DNA from: Botrytis cinerea B05.10
Lineage: Eukaryota; Ascomycota; Leotiomycetes; Helotiales; Sclerotiniaceae
Assembly (NCBI RefSeq): GCF_000143535.2
Contig: NC_037314.1
Coordinates: 2,418,001 to 2,482,000, forward strand
DNA length: 64,000 nucleotides
Reading direction: 5' to 3'
Positions 47,173 through 58,705 of the stretch are shown here, in pieces. The position numbers were made by a program, and so were the translations under genes. The notes beneath the pieces were generated by a model. It made no database searches, was not told the origin of the DNA, and saw only the letters and a program-made list of their open reading frames with translations. Each line of letters starts with the position of its first letter. Position 1 is the first letter of the stretch.

Positions 47173-49255
47173 ATGGCTTTTTCTCTTATCTGGATTCTCG
47201 TATCCATTCTCGTACTTTGGATCTCTAATGTGTACCTTTCGCTGAAACGAAATATTGCGATTGCAAAGACCACTGGACTTCCTTACATCGTATCTCGTGG
47301 GTTGACGGTAAACCCTTTGAATCATTGTGAACTTATTACTAACTTTTGGTGTAGCAATCAACGGTATATCTGGATTTCTCTGGACCGGTATTCATGATAT
47401 CGTTTTTAGTATTCTGAAATGTCTACCATATTCTCAAAACTGGCTCTATCCAATGATTATGTAAGGTCGCACTGCATCAGCACATGTCCTATCAACTGAC
47501 TTATATCAGGTATCTTGAGCCTCATCGAGGATGGCACTATAGCCAAGAACTGCGTGAACTACATGGCGAAGCATTTTTCATCATTAGTCCTGGCCAAATA
47601 TATCTTAGCGTGAGTAATGCAGACACCATATACCAAATGTCTGTTCGGCGAAATCACTTCCAGAAACCCACTGAAGTATACGCAATTATCGATTTGTACG
47701 GAAAGAACATTCTCACCACGGAGAGGGACGAATGGAAACGTCATAAGAAAGTTGTCGCGCCTGCATTCTCGGAAAAGAGTTATGCTGTAGTGTGGAAGGA
47801 AACTATGAAGCAGGCGCACGGGATGCTAAGACATTGGTCAGGAGCGAAAAATTCGAACGAAGATAGTCTGGAAGTCAAAGATACTGCACCGGATACCGCA
47901 GTTTTAGGTCTGCATGTTATTAGTGGAGCGGCGTATGGCATTAGCCAGGGTTGGGAAGGAGACGACGAGGAGTTGGGTGACAATATAGTTCCCGGTTTCA
48001 ATACTACGAAGCTTGAGGGTAGTCATCGATTGATGTTTAAGGGAGCTCTCAGTACATTGGTTGATGAAATCATCTGGGCAGCACTTGCTCCAATGTGGGT
48101 ATACAGTAAGTGGGATTTTTTCTTGCTTGGTGAATCTAAACTAAAGATGACAACTAACACGAGCTTAGGTATCTCACCTTTCCATAAGAAGTGGTATCGG
48201 TCATTTGTCGAATGTGGTGACTATTTCAATGAGCTATTTGATCATAATCTGAAGGCTATTGAGAGTGGCCAGAATAAAGATTCTGGTGCAACGGGCATTA
48301 TAGGTACTAATACTTCTTAGCTTTATGAAACAAAAATACTAATCAAACATTAGGTTCCTTGGTAGAAGCTACTCAACTAGACTCCACGGATGATTCGAAG
48401 AAAATGCTTACCAAGCAAGAAGCGATAGCCAATTCCTTCATATTTCTCTTCGCCGGCCACGAAACCACATCTAACGCAATACACTTCATAATTCTCTTCC
48501 TATCTATTTCCCTCACGGCACAAGATCAACTTCAATCGACGCTTGATGCAATCCTCGCAGACAAGTCACAAGAATACTGGAATTACGAGACATATTTTCC
48601 AGCTTTACACAACAGTTTTGTTGGAGCCGTCATGAACGAATCTCTAAGAATCATGTCCCCTGTCATCGCCATTCCAAAGGTAAGCATGGGATTGCAACAG
48701 ATAAATGTTGACGGAAAAATTGTTACAGTCCCGGCAAACACTTTTCTGCATTTCGATGTCCTCGGTGTGCATCGAAACCCCCGTTATTGGCCATGTCAAA
48801 AAAGCCGGATTAGTGATAAATCTCACGATTTAGATGACTTTGTACCTGAGAGATGGCTTGCAGGCTACGAGGAAAATTCAAAGGACAAGGCCTCCCCTGA
48901 CGCTTCGAGTGACAGTCTACTCTTTGTACCGCGCAGAGGAGCACTTATACCCTGGTCAGAAGGCGCTCATGTATGCATGGGGAAAAGATTCTCGCAAGTT
49001 GAGATGATGGCTGCATTGGCTGTGATATTCAAAGTATGGAGCGTTGAGCTGGATGTCAGAAAATGGGCAAGTGATGAGGAGATTGAGAAAATGAATTTTG
49101 GAGATAGGAGAGTGGTTTACGAGAAAGCAATGGACAGTGCGAGACAACTCATAAAGAAGAGTGAGACTATCATTACGCTAAAGATGCTTGGAGAGTCTGT
49201 TCCCTTGAGATTTGTCAAGAGGGGAAAGGAGAGATTTAGGGGGTGTTTTCTTTGA
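47173..49255 (+). CDS. Cytochrome P450 monooxygenase
   Basis: Membrane-anchored haem monooxygenase. Exons 47173-47296, 47355-47460, 47510-48105, 48169-48303 and 48354-49255 give 620 aa. The N-terminal anchor is MAFSLIWILVSILVLWISNV. Core motifs in order: ERDEWKRHKKVVAPAFSE (helix C region), the I-helix oxygen groove FAGHETTSN (about 355), the K-helix ExxR in NESLRIMSP (about 415), FVPERWL, and the haem loop PWSEGAHVCMGKRFSQVEM with the Cys ligand near 527. In the haem loop Trp replaces the first Phe, common in several fungal families, and His replaces the usual Arg two residues before Cys, which is less common. The first donor (tctc|gtgggt) was chosen because it alone keeps the frame into VSPINGISGFLW. 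No biosynthetic core enzyme lies nearby, so the substrate is unknown. Confidence 0.93.
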
Positions 49256-49977
49256 AGTAGGTTAGCTGTTGTAATGGAAGTATCTAGGTTAGTAACCAAG
49301 TGGTACATAGATTTCAGTCTCTGTCATTTGCGCAGGGGTTGGCAACCACTTGAAATTTTGAAGTTACCTTGAAACTGTCAACTTCAGATACAATAATCAA
49401 AACTGATATTCCATGAAAGCCTTTGAGAATGCAAATGAAAGACGCCGTAACGTTTTAGTTTAGTGTTCACACATAACATCCTAAGCCTAACGATAGACTT
49501 CACTTATCATGACTAACAAGTGATAGGCACTTGTCTCATTCCACTTTACTCTACTTTCATTCTCACCTCGGTTACGTTCTCATATTTGAGCACTCGGTAG
49601 GAAATTCATGTATAAGAATGACAAAGTGTGAAGTCAAGATTCAAGAGTTAGTACTCCTAGGTTCACATACTGATTTTGGGATTTTTGATCACAAGGAGAC
49701 ATACTTGAACTACGATTTTATATTAGATTTAATTACAATCTATCATTGAGAATGATACGAACTTCTACAGCACCAACACCCGTGAATGAATAACAATTTA
49801 TAATTAGCAATCATAAATTGAAAGAATTTATTTTATACGCATTGTGTTAATTCAACTAAAATAACTAGTCCCAAGCTATAGAGATCAAGACACCTAACTC
49901 CTTCTTTTATTCGCCTGCCATTCTTCACAATCCATCTCTTGTCCAAGACTACCCAGATTCCCACTCCTTAAAATAAT
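49256..49977. other. Intergenic region between convergent genes
   Basis: About 720 bp between the 3' ends of the P450 (plus) and pirin (minus) genes. No gene recognised. Confidence 0.6.
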
Positions 49978-51863
49978 CTAATGAACCATCGTCTTGCCAA
50001 TCTCACTTCTCCATCCCTTGGCTCTTTCAAACCCATTAGATTGGGTCTGGAAGTCCATCATCGCTTGATATACCTCCTCTTCTGAATTGAGGACAAAGGG
50101 TCCATATTGGACCACCTTTTGGTCAAGGGGTTGACCTGCTACCAGAACTATAGAACTTGTTAGTATATAATTTATTTTATGCTATGAGAGATAACAATAA
50201 AGTCTTGGGGAAATAAATAAAAGGTTGGAGAACCGAATGAATGGCGCTGCTACTATGAAAATATCTAGTGATAACACTAACTCATCACTATCAACAGTTG
50301 CAAGTCTTAGACATGCAACTGCTTGATTAGTTGCAAGAATATATGCCTCAAACATCAAAGCACTTGCTTTGGAACTTACCCCACCAACAAATGCCCCTGT
50401 CTATCTCGGCTGAAGTCTGACCCCACTCGGGTAACATTCGGCCCCTCCTTGCATATGTTGACCCGCTCTTGCAAACTCTGCAACCAACCCTGCAGCATTG
50501 CAGTTTGGACTGTGATTTTTTTTTCACGTTGTATTATCTCCAAACAGCACTTCTTCATTCATCAATCAAACAACAAATAGCGTTTGTGGTTTAGTGGTAA
50601 AATCCATCGTTGCCATCAACCTCTTCTTCATCAGAAGAGAGTGAAACAACCTCGATGGGCCCCGGGTTCGATTCCCGGCGAACGCATTAACCTTTTGCTG
50701 TTTGGTTGACTTCAATCCGATTGATGGTTGTTTTGCTATCGATTTTTGAAGTTGTGGTTGAGGGGATTAAACGAGGTTGACCACTCTTTTGTTCCTGTCG
50801 ATTTTGTCCGTGGGTTTGGGGAGATTGTGAATTCAACACGAAACGAGAACCGGTCAAATGAAAGATAAATAACTTACTGAAATGTCCATTCTCTTTAGCA
50901 GACTCTTCGACTTCTGCATTCACCAAATCTCCCTCCTGACGAAATACGACATTGTGGAATTGTGCAATCTTAGTCTTCTCATCTCCACTTCCAAAGACTG
51001 TCTCCCCACTCAAAGTATAAGCAAAAGCATTCCATCCAGCTGGCAATGATTGCTCAATCTTTCCACCTGGTTTAATTTCTACGTCGAAAATCCAAACCGG
51101 TGTATAAGCTAGTTCTTGTACACTGTCAACACCATGACTTTGTCCTGAAATAATCTTCACGTGCACTTTTCCATCATCGATGTCGATCTGTGGGATTTCC
51201 TTGGCTCGTAAATCACGATATCGTGGCTCGCATTTCTTGAGTTTTTCGGGTAAGTCTACCCAGAGTTGCATTCCAACATTTGCGCTGCCATCGAGATTTT
51301 GTCGTGGCATTTCCGCGTGCATTATTCCTTTTCCTGCGGTCATGAATTGAAGATCTCCTGCTTCGATAGTCCCTGCGTTTCCTGCGAAATCCTCATGGTC
51401 GACAGCACCTTCGAGGAGGTAGGTTATCCTGATGCGGGGTTGTGTAAGTGGCAGTCTAATACGAAGAAATGAAATGATTAACTTACGTTTCTTGTCCTCT
51501 GTGTGGATGATCTGGGAATCCAGCTCCGGGCTTAATGGTAAAATGGTCGAGCATAAGGAATGGCGAGAAGTTCTTTAGTTGAGGTGTACCGATTGAACGA
51601 CGAACTCTTGCTCCCGCACCCTCCGCTTGCTCGCGTGCCAAAAAGGCTTTTTGGATTCCTCTTGGTGTTGTCATATTGTCTGCTTTTGGCGTGGTAGAAT
51701 ATGAAGCGGATGGAAAGTTAGAGAGTTGGTTTAGCGAAGGATTTGTGGTTGTGTTGTCTGTAAACAAGTTACTTATTACTTCGATACGTTCGATAATTGG
51801 ATCTCTGAATATAATTGAGAACCCTGCAATGATGATTGAAAAAAAGAGAAGAAGCAACTTCAT
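49978..51863 (-). CDS. Pirin family protein (bicupin)
   Basis: Fe-binding bicupin; homologues act as a redox-sensing nuclear cofactor or as quercetin dioxygenase. Exons 51487-51863, 50878-51428 and 49978-50147 give 365 aa. The N-terminal cupin shows FLMLDHFTIKPGAGFPDHPHRG and HAEMP, supplying the three His and one Glu metal ligands. The last exon (ILVAGQPLDQKVVQYGPFV) is the characteristic pirin C-terminus and is separated by a 730-bp intron, far longer than others here, containing a tRNA-Gly gene on the opposite strand. The first ATG gives an N-terminal extension with a strongly hydrophobic start (MKLLLLFFSIIIAGFSIIF), suggesting ER or mitochondrial targeting. An internal ATG at 51674 (MTTPRGIQKAFLAREQ) would give the standard cytosolic or nuclear form. 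Confidence 0.94.
50581..50686 (+). tRNA. tRNA-Gly (GCC) with intron, nested in an intron of the pirin gene
   Basis: Acceptor stem gcgtttg pairs with cgaacgc, discriminator A; D-arm ggtttagtggtaa; T-arm ccggg-ttcgatt-cccgg. The anticodon loop ttgccat (GCC) is interrupted after position 37 by an intron at about 50617-50651 (35 nt). The anticodon stem catcg pairs with cgatg. The gene lies on the opposite strand to pirin, entirely inside pirin's second intron. Confidence 0.93.
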
Positions 51864-52260
51864 CTGGATGTCACAAGAGCTTTATAGGATAATTTGAGAA
51901 CGAATGAGAAACAAAAAGAATGTTCTTTGAGGGGATACTTAAGGATTTGAGTGATATTTGACTCCATTGAGCTATATTGATGATGAAATGCTTATCGGAT
52001 TGCTTATGAGTTGCTGATTAAGAGCCTTGTCAGACTGGTGGTAAGGCTGACCAATAGGTGGAAGAGAAAGTCTAAGAAGCAGCTGGGTTTATTTGTAATG
52101 GGTACTTTCCATTGGTCAGACTCGATTGCTCAGCATTTCAAACCCTTGAATCAGCTTTTCCAATCACAGCCTTGTCCCACTTTTACAACAGATCATCAGT
52201 GCTTTAAACCAAGAAGTTGCAGAGGGAAAATAGTGTCACGTGAGAGTGTCACAAATACCA
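51864..52260. promoter_or_regulatory. Upstream region of pirin; no other gene
   Basis: About 400 bp between the pirin start (minus) and a weak small gene (plus). Nothing specific recognised. Confidence 0.45.
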
Positions 52261-52584
52261 ATGTCGACGGATGAGCCTAAAGACAAACCTAAGGTATACA
52301 AGTCTCGCGATAATGGACTATTGACTTTAATTCTAGTTATATGACAAGAACTTCAAACTATGTGCAACATGTAGGAAGATTTGGCATTTGCTGCCAAGAA
52401 AAAAATGGAAGACGCTTCAATCGAGCGCATTGCACGCTCAGGAGAGAACCTCGCTAACGAAATTGTCGAGGTGTGCAAACAACAAAAGGATTTGAACTTT
52501 CATTTTCTGAGAATTTTTATTCCTTCTAACAATATTATACACTCTAATAAATGGCAGAATACATATAAGGAGACTCTAGGGTAG
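52261..52584 (+). CDS. Possible small hypothetical protein (about 80 aa)
   Basis: Exons 52261-52293 and 52375-52584 join at cctaag|gtatac ... catgtag|gaagat and encode MSTDEPKDKPK followed by EDLAFAAKKKMEDASIERI and about 50 more residues, 80 aa in all. The start has a good context (ccaatgtcg) and the central part is a charged amphipathic helix. No family is recognised. The last 30 residues are less protein-like and may be read-through of a second donor (gtgtgc, at 52470). Could be a real small gene or chance. Confidence 0.35.
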
Positions 52585-53551
52585 TCATCCATGCTTAGTA
52601 ATGAGTTGTTCTCGCGATCTAATAATTATTTGAGATTGCGCTTGACGTGGTTTTCTCCAGTACATTTAATCATGACAGAGTGACTATTTACTGGAAGTTC
52701 CAGCTCTTTTTCATATGATGACAGTCAATTACTTTGTTATAGTTTACTAAATGCAGCGTGTTCGGGATCTATCCGGCGGATAGCTTGCATATCACTGTGC
52801 AAATGGCCGCACTGGTTATAAGAAGTTGAGAAAGGCATTAAGTTACAATATCTACCGAGGACCTCACCTTGAAATTGTGTTTACAGCGAGATGCTTAAGA
52901 TTAGCCACACAAAATCAATTAGTAGATTTTTCCTATCAAGAAAATTCCTGAGAATAGCTACTAAATGCTGGAATCCCAAATCCAGTGCGGCAGCTGGTAA
53001 ACGAGTTTGACTATTCCTGTGATCTTCTAGTGAAAAGCAACATGTTGTTGAAACACAAGTCTTGGTCCATTCATAAAAGATGAGAGCACCACCTTTCTAT
53101 CAAAAAACTGCTCATTCCTTGCCATCTCGTTCAGTTAAGTCTCCATAAGAAACGAGTGAAGGGTCCACTCTACAGCTTTTCTTCATCAACCATTTCAAAA
53201 TTTCGCATAAGTTTTCAATATCCTCTTCATCAAGAATCACTAGATACTTCTGTCCATAAACTTCCTGTTTGATGTCATGAAGTATTGAGGAATGCTTGTA
53301 TGTTAATGTTTCCAAATAGAATAGACTATGGTGTTTCCATTATTCTCATAATCTAGATTAACTCTATGCCATTCCATGTAAAGTTTCATTTTCAATTACC
53401 CCAAATTAGACAGAAATATCTTCGATTCCGCACCTAACCATGCCCATCAAGTCTCCTTCATATTTTTGTATTTAATACCACCATAGAGAAGACGCCTTGG
53501 TATGGATTCTTCGCATATCTCTTTATGAACCTCATCACACTCTGCTGAACG
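52585..53551. other. Intergenic region, nothing recognised
   Basis: About 970 bp to the 3' end of the J-domain-like gene. Short ORFs show no family features. Confidence 0.5.
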
Positions 53552-56042
53552 CTAGATTTCAGCAGGGCGCCATGAATTTCTCCTGTACTCTCTCTTGCGC
53601 TTTTTTCCGCCATTATACTTTTGACTTCTGTTCTTTCCGCGTTGTCTCCCATCTGCTTCTCTCTCACTCTCATCCTCTGATATCTCCCCGTCTTCCTTCA
53701 AACTACTCTTCTCTCCTGGATCTGTTCTCGTCCTTCCTTCATCCTGCAATTTCATCTCAACACCGCTTCTGCTGGCATCTCCCTTATTCACTCTTCTTTT
53801 CTCTTTCTTCCCATCACACTCCCTATCCCCGAGCCTTCGCTTCTTCTTCGCTGGGCGTTTCTCGCTGCTTTTTGACAGCTCTGATGGAGACCCTGCGACT
53901 TCAGAAATCTTATCCATCATTGGAGGATGACTCATCTTCAACTCAAGTCGTGGGCATGACTTCGATGGCGAAGTGGAGTTCAAGCTATGTGCAAATGAAC
54001 TTGTCATCAAGCGGGGAGCCATACCTAACGAAACTCGAGGTCCAGTCGGAGGAGCTCTATCTAAACCCAAAGATCTTTGAATTTCTGCACGATGTGAAGC
54101 TGCACTTTGTACAGCGGCTCGTTGTGCATTAAGTTGCTTTTGTACGAAAGCCTGTTGATCACGTATAACGTTGGGTACTTGACCTGGAACAGCTGGATGC
54201 AGAGTTCGAGCTTGCTTCGAAAATGTAGCACTCGGCTCCGTTACTTGAACTGAGAGTTTTGCTTGAGCTTGCTTTTCTTGGACTACACGTTGTGCCTGAA
54301 CTTTCCGAGCCTGTAGTAATTTGCGTTGCAGTGTAGGAAACATGAGTGCACCACTCGATGATTGGGATTTTTGATTAGTAGAGTTATTTCGAAGCGGGAC
54401 TTTGCTGATGGAGAAGGCTTGAGACATTGATTTTGGAATGCGGTCAGTGATAGTAGCGGGATTTACTTGAATGCGATCGCTGACCTTTTCAGTGTGTGCA
54501 ATAATCACTGAGTAATCTATCTCTGTATTTTGCTCCACTCTAGTCATCATAGTAGAAGCACTAGTCCCATCATCCGAAGCATCTTTTATAAAAGCACTCT
54601 TTGTCTCTGTGGATAGTCTTTGAAAGTAATTACCTGTAATAGCTGGCTGCGAACTAGCATCCTTGCCACGACGCTCCATCTTCTCTGATACTAGAACCTG
54701 TGAGTTGTGGACTCTTTCGAATTCTTTGGAATCATGTTCCTTTTGCAAATATTCATATATCTTATGACTGTAATTGTGCTCGTTGTATTTCTTACGAAGT
54801 TTCTCGTCTTTCAGTATCATGTAAGAGATTAGCTTCTGGTTCCATTCTGAGCGCACCTTGTTGATAGCTTTTTCATCTTTGGCCTGCCTGAGATTCCGGA
54901 TGTGGTCATAACCTAAGAACTTCTTAGTACCTTGTCGTCTCTGAAATATTTATCACTATCTTCTCACCCATACTCCGCAAAAGGCTTCCGAAATGATCTC
55001 CACTGATAACTCCGTTCCACGATGAGCTCTTCTTTGTGTCGTTAGCACCCAGATCATGATAATAGTTTTTATCATAGTCAATGTCTTTCTCTTCGACAAT
55101 AAGGTCTTTGGTGATACTTTTGAAGAAATCTTCGTTATATGGCTCGGGGGGGTCGTCAGGATGAGGCACTTCTATTGAACGAACTACTTCCTCGCGGAAG
55201 GCAGCAAACCCGAAATTGCTTTGTGTCGTGGACTCGTCCAAGTTTCTTCCCTTTCGCTCAAAGCCCTTCAGTTGCATCTCTCTATCATTATCATAGCCAT
55301 ACTTCCTATGGTGGTCCGATAGTACTATGAATGCACGCTGAATGTTGTTCCATTCTTGTTGCATATTTTGCAAAATTATTGGCTCTTTTCCGCGCCATTT
55401 CGTTTTCCCTTCATCCGACTGTGGATTATGGGTCCACCCTTAAACTTGTCAGCATAATTTGAATACGTATAACATTATATCAACATACTCAATTCAGAGT
55501 AGGCCCTGTTTATGTCCTCGATGGAGGCAGATGGTTCCAACGATAACACCTCATAATAGTCCATGTCTGAGTTATCGATATACCGAGCTCCGTGCAGATC
55601 CTCTGCCTTCATTATAGTCTGTTTAAAGTATTCATTCTCTCCCTTCTTTCTGCCTGCCTTTCGCATGGAGTTCAAACCTTTCGTAGTTTCGAGCTCTTCA
55701 AAGCCAATCTTTTTAGGTTCAATGTCCACCTTATTGGAAGCTTCTGCGCCCTGTAATTAACAATCAGTATTAGCATCTGTATCATATGTCTTGTATGTGA
55801 CTAGTATTCACCGTCATGTGCGCTCCAGGGCCAGGTTGAGGGAAAGCGCCAAATCGAGGATGAGTACCAGAGCACACAGCTTCAGCAAATCGAATGATCT
55901 TAACATATTGTTCAAACTCGAATAGCTCCTGAGCTTCGTACTGTTCGACTTGGTAGAACTCATAGATAGTCAGGTTAGAAGGGCCTTTCTTTGGTTCAGA
56001 ATATTTCATGACGAGTCCGCTAAGCTCTTCACTCGATGCCAT
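53552..56042 (-). CDS. J-domain-like protein with degenerate HPD and long basic tail
   Basis: Exons 55812-56042, 55489-55750, 55438 to about 55011, and 54940-53552, about 769 aa. The J-like region opens with DYYEVLSLEPSASIEDINRA (about residue 145) and continues across an intron as YSELRWTHNPQS..., ending RAFIVLSDHHRKYGYD. The HPD tripeptide that stimulates Hsp70 is replaced by HNP, so normal co-chaperone activity is doubtful. The rest is charged and mostly disordered, with repeated Gln/Ala segments (QARKVQAQRVVQEKQAQAK) and basic clusters (KRPAKKKRRLGD, KKRKREYRR), suggesting a nuclear protein. The third splice is the weakest: a 70-bp intron with donor gttatc is needed because the frame otherwise stops near 54924. 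Start at ATG 56042 (MASSEELSG). Confidence 0.72.
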
Positions 56043-56551
56043 GATGGAAGACAATAAAGTACAGAATTGAAGTGCTTGTGGTATTTTCTTGTAAAGTGCA
56101 AAGCAAAGATAATAGAGATGCGACAACACAGTCATGCCATTATTTGTAAAATTGATTGCGATGAAAGAAAGAAACCGATTTCAAATGTTGAGGTTATTCA
56201 AGCTTTTCACTTTGTTTACTTACTTACTTATTAAACGATATTAAATTATCCCATCGGCCGATCCATGTCCGAACCTCCGAAGGGAAGTATCTCAGATGAG
56301 AATATTCATGATCAAAAGAAGGTACGACGAGAGTCTTTTTCGTTTCTTGTTCAGGAAGGATGTGTTCATGAATCCCTTGAATAGCACATGATTTTTGCCA
56401 AGGCGGATGGCTGCAATAGAAGGGCCAGAAGAAATCCAATCACATCCATCATGATTCACCACCATATTCTTGATTCAGTTGGAAACGTCGGTATAACACA
56501 TATTATCTTTAAAAATTAATGGCTTGACAGGCAATTCAACTATGTTATTGC
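56043..56551. other. Intergenic region upstream of the J-like gene
   Basis: About 510 bp between two minus-strand genes. It holds the promoter of the J-like gene and the 3' end of the dehydrogenase gene. Nothing else seen. Confidence 0.5.
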
Positions 56552-57483
56552 TCATTCGTCAACATCACAACTATTAGAGATCTCCTCGTACTTCTTATAA
56601 TTCTCCCCATACGCCTCGATCTTTGCCATTATCGCCTTATAAGCATCACTTCCAATCACTACTCGCAAAGGTGGATCTGAGAGTGTAGCAAGCTTGTACA
56701 TTGCCTTCGCACCTTTCTTTGGTTCTCCAGCTTGAGTACCGTTCCTCTTTTCCATTGCTTCCTTGGCATTCAAATGATCATACGCAGGGTTTCGTTTCTC
56801 TGGAAATTGCATAGATCTTCCAGCCCAATCAGTTCGGAATCCACCTGGCTCAACACAAGTGAACTTGATGTTCCATTCTGGCTTCACTTCTTGGCTGATA
56901 CTTTCAGTAAAACCCTCGACTGCCCATTTGCTTGCACAGTAAATGCTGAAAAAAGGCACGCCTCTTTGACCTCCAATACTAGTGACTTGTTGAATGAGGC
57001 CGCCACATGGCTTTTGGTTTCGCATGACTTCCATTGCCTTTTTGGTAACAGCAATGAGACCAAAGAAGTTTACCTCCATCTGAGTACGAGCTTGTTGCTC
57101 ACTGACTTCTTCGAAGACACCGGCAAGGCCATACCCTGCATTGTTGACGACGACATCGATGCGGCCAAATTTATCGGTGGCGGATTTGAAAGAATTTTCA
57201 ATATCGGATTGACTAGTCACATCAAGTTTGAGGGCCAGAAAGTTCTGTTGCTATTAGAAAGCTCTATCGTATGTGGTGTAGATGGTACCTTTTCACTTGT
57301 TCCCTTGAACTTTAGAGTCTCGGGCTTACGAGCAGTTGCGACGGCGATGTCTCCTCTATGTTAAGATCAGTCAAGCTGTATCTTAAACCGTTGTTCAAAG
57401 AGAGCTTACCTATCGATGACCTCTTGGACAAGATGGTTTCCGAACCCCGTGGAAGTACCAGTGATAAAAAAGACTCTAGGCAT
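56552..57483 (-). CDS. Short-chain dehydrogenase/reductase (SDR)
   Basis: NAD(P)-dependent oxidoreductase with a classical Rossmann fold. Exons 57410-57483, 57289-57355 and 56552-57244 give 277 aa, normal for classical SDRs. The cofactor motif is ITGTSTGFG (TGxxxGxG) in the first exon. Arg in ATARKPE after beta-2 favours NADP(H). NNAGYG follows at about residue 90. The catalytic site reads Ser in QVTSIGG and YCASK (YxxxK), and VEPGGFRTDW is the usual substrate-loop start. Substrate unknown. The neighbours suggest no pathway. The start is the only ATG that keeps the cofactor motif at the N-terminus. Confidence 0.95.
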
Positions 57484-58705
57484 GATTTTTCTGTTCTGAT
57501 ACAAAGATGGGTGTAACTTTCTGGTTATAGAGTTTTGTTGTCCAAATCGTTTTTATAAGAACGAGAATGAGAATGAGATCAACAACATACGCTCGAGAAA
57601 TATGGCCATTAGCTATATATACACATTAGAATCAACATTAGAATCAACATTAGGATCGGGTTTAGGGTCGGGTTTAGGGGGGGGGGCAGACTCCAGCAGA
57701 GCACAGGTGGGAATTGAACGACGTCATGATCAATTCATCAGTCGTTGCCCGGATTTCATGCCTCACTAATCCTTCTATGACTTAGCTGAATAGCTTGTGG
57801 AACTATTTAATATTGACTTCGTTTCATCACAACTATTTGTAATGATAAGAGGACTGAGGGCGACTGGAATATGCGGGGTGTTGGTGAAAAGCGGTGAAAG
57901 CGAAGGCAAAACTCCAACTCTGGCTCGACGTCATACCACGACTTTCACACATTACAGAAAATACCACGGATGAGAAGAAATTTTAGATTGACTTCGAGTT
58001 GGGGAAATTCGACGCTTCTGATCACGCATCCCAAGCTATATGTACATAGATAGACGTTGATATATAAGATCAGCAAGAAGCCCGGTCTCCATCTATCGAA
58101 TTTCAAGATGGTCTGATGGTGCTCTGATCTACCCATCTTTTCTTCAACGAGAAGGCCAATTGCTACTTCTATATGTTCTTCAGATCGCTCATGTATCGTT
58201 TTCAGTCACTTCCATCAGCCTCGGAAAGACAGCCACCACTGCACAGCTGTTGTGGTGTATTCCATACAAGTACATATTGATGAACCATGCCCCCCTCCCT
58301 CTACCTATCCCCAAGCAAGTACCAGACTATTGACTCACTTTCCATTTATCCTCTCACATAAACATCAAACCGACTTCCCTATTATGCGGATTTCCAATAG
58401 GCGAACTATGGAATCTAGAAGAATTGGCAAAGTTATGCACCGAGCAGGATCGATACTCTTTCTTTTTTGAGTAGTGCATCGTTGAGTTTTCCTGGTGTTG
58501 TAGCGAGCCTACTAAATGCCGTCGGTATCTTTTGGGTAAAAATTTATGAGAGCGAGACAAATGAAATGGGTGTAGATAACGAAAGGTGGAAAAGGGGGCA
58601 GAGTGGTAATTGTAGTTGCATTTTCTTCAAATATGTTCCTAATTCATCATGTTCAATGAACTTTTGCATACGGTACGCCCTTTTCATTCCCCCATGAATC
58701 TGTAT
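57484..58705. other. Intergenic region with degenerate 12-bp repeat
   Basis: About 1.2 kb between two minus-strand genes. It contains a degenerate 12-bp tandem repeat at 57623-57682. ORFs near 58.2-58.7 kb show no family features. Confidence 0.5.
57623..57682. repeat. Degenerate 12-bp tandem repeat grading into TTTAGGG-like units
   Basis: Five consecutive 12-bp units: acattagaatca twice, acattaggatcg, ggtttagggtcg and ggtttagggggg, followed by a short G run. The later units resemble telomeric TTAGGG, but the period is 12 and there is no true telomeric array. Confidence 0.85.

Noticed and set aside
53497..54132. 211-codon ORF on the plus strand
   Set aside because: Lies antisense to the last exon of the J-domain-like gene; composition (Ser/Leu/Phe-rich) is what the complement of a charged Lys/Glu/Ser region gives.
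56732..57364. 210-codon ORF on the plus strand
   Set aside because: Antisense to the short-chain dehydrogenase exons, which have clear cofactor and catalytic motifs.
57647..57690. Interstitial telomere
   Set aside because: Only two TTTAGGG-like units with a 12-bp period; not a telomeric hexamer array.
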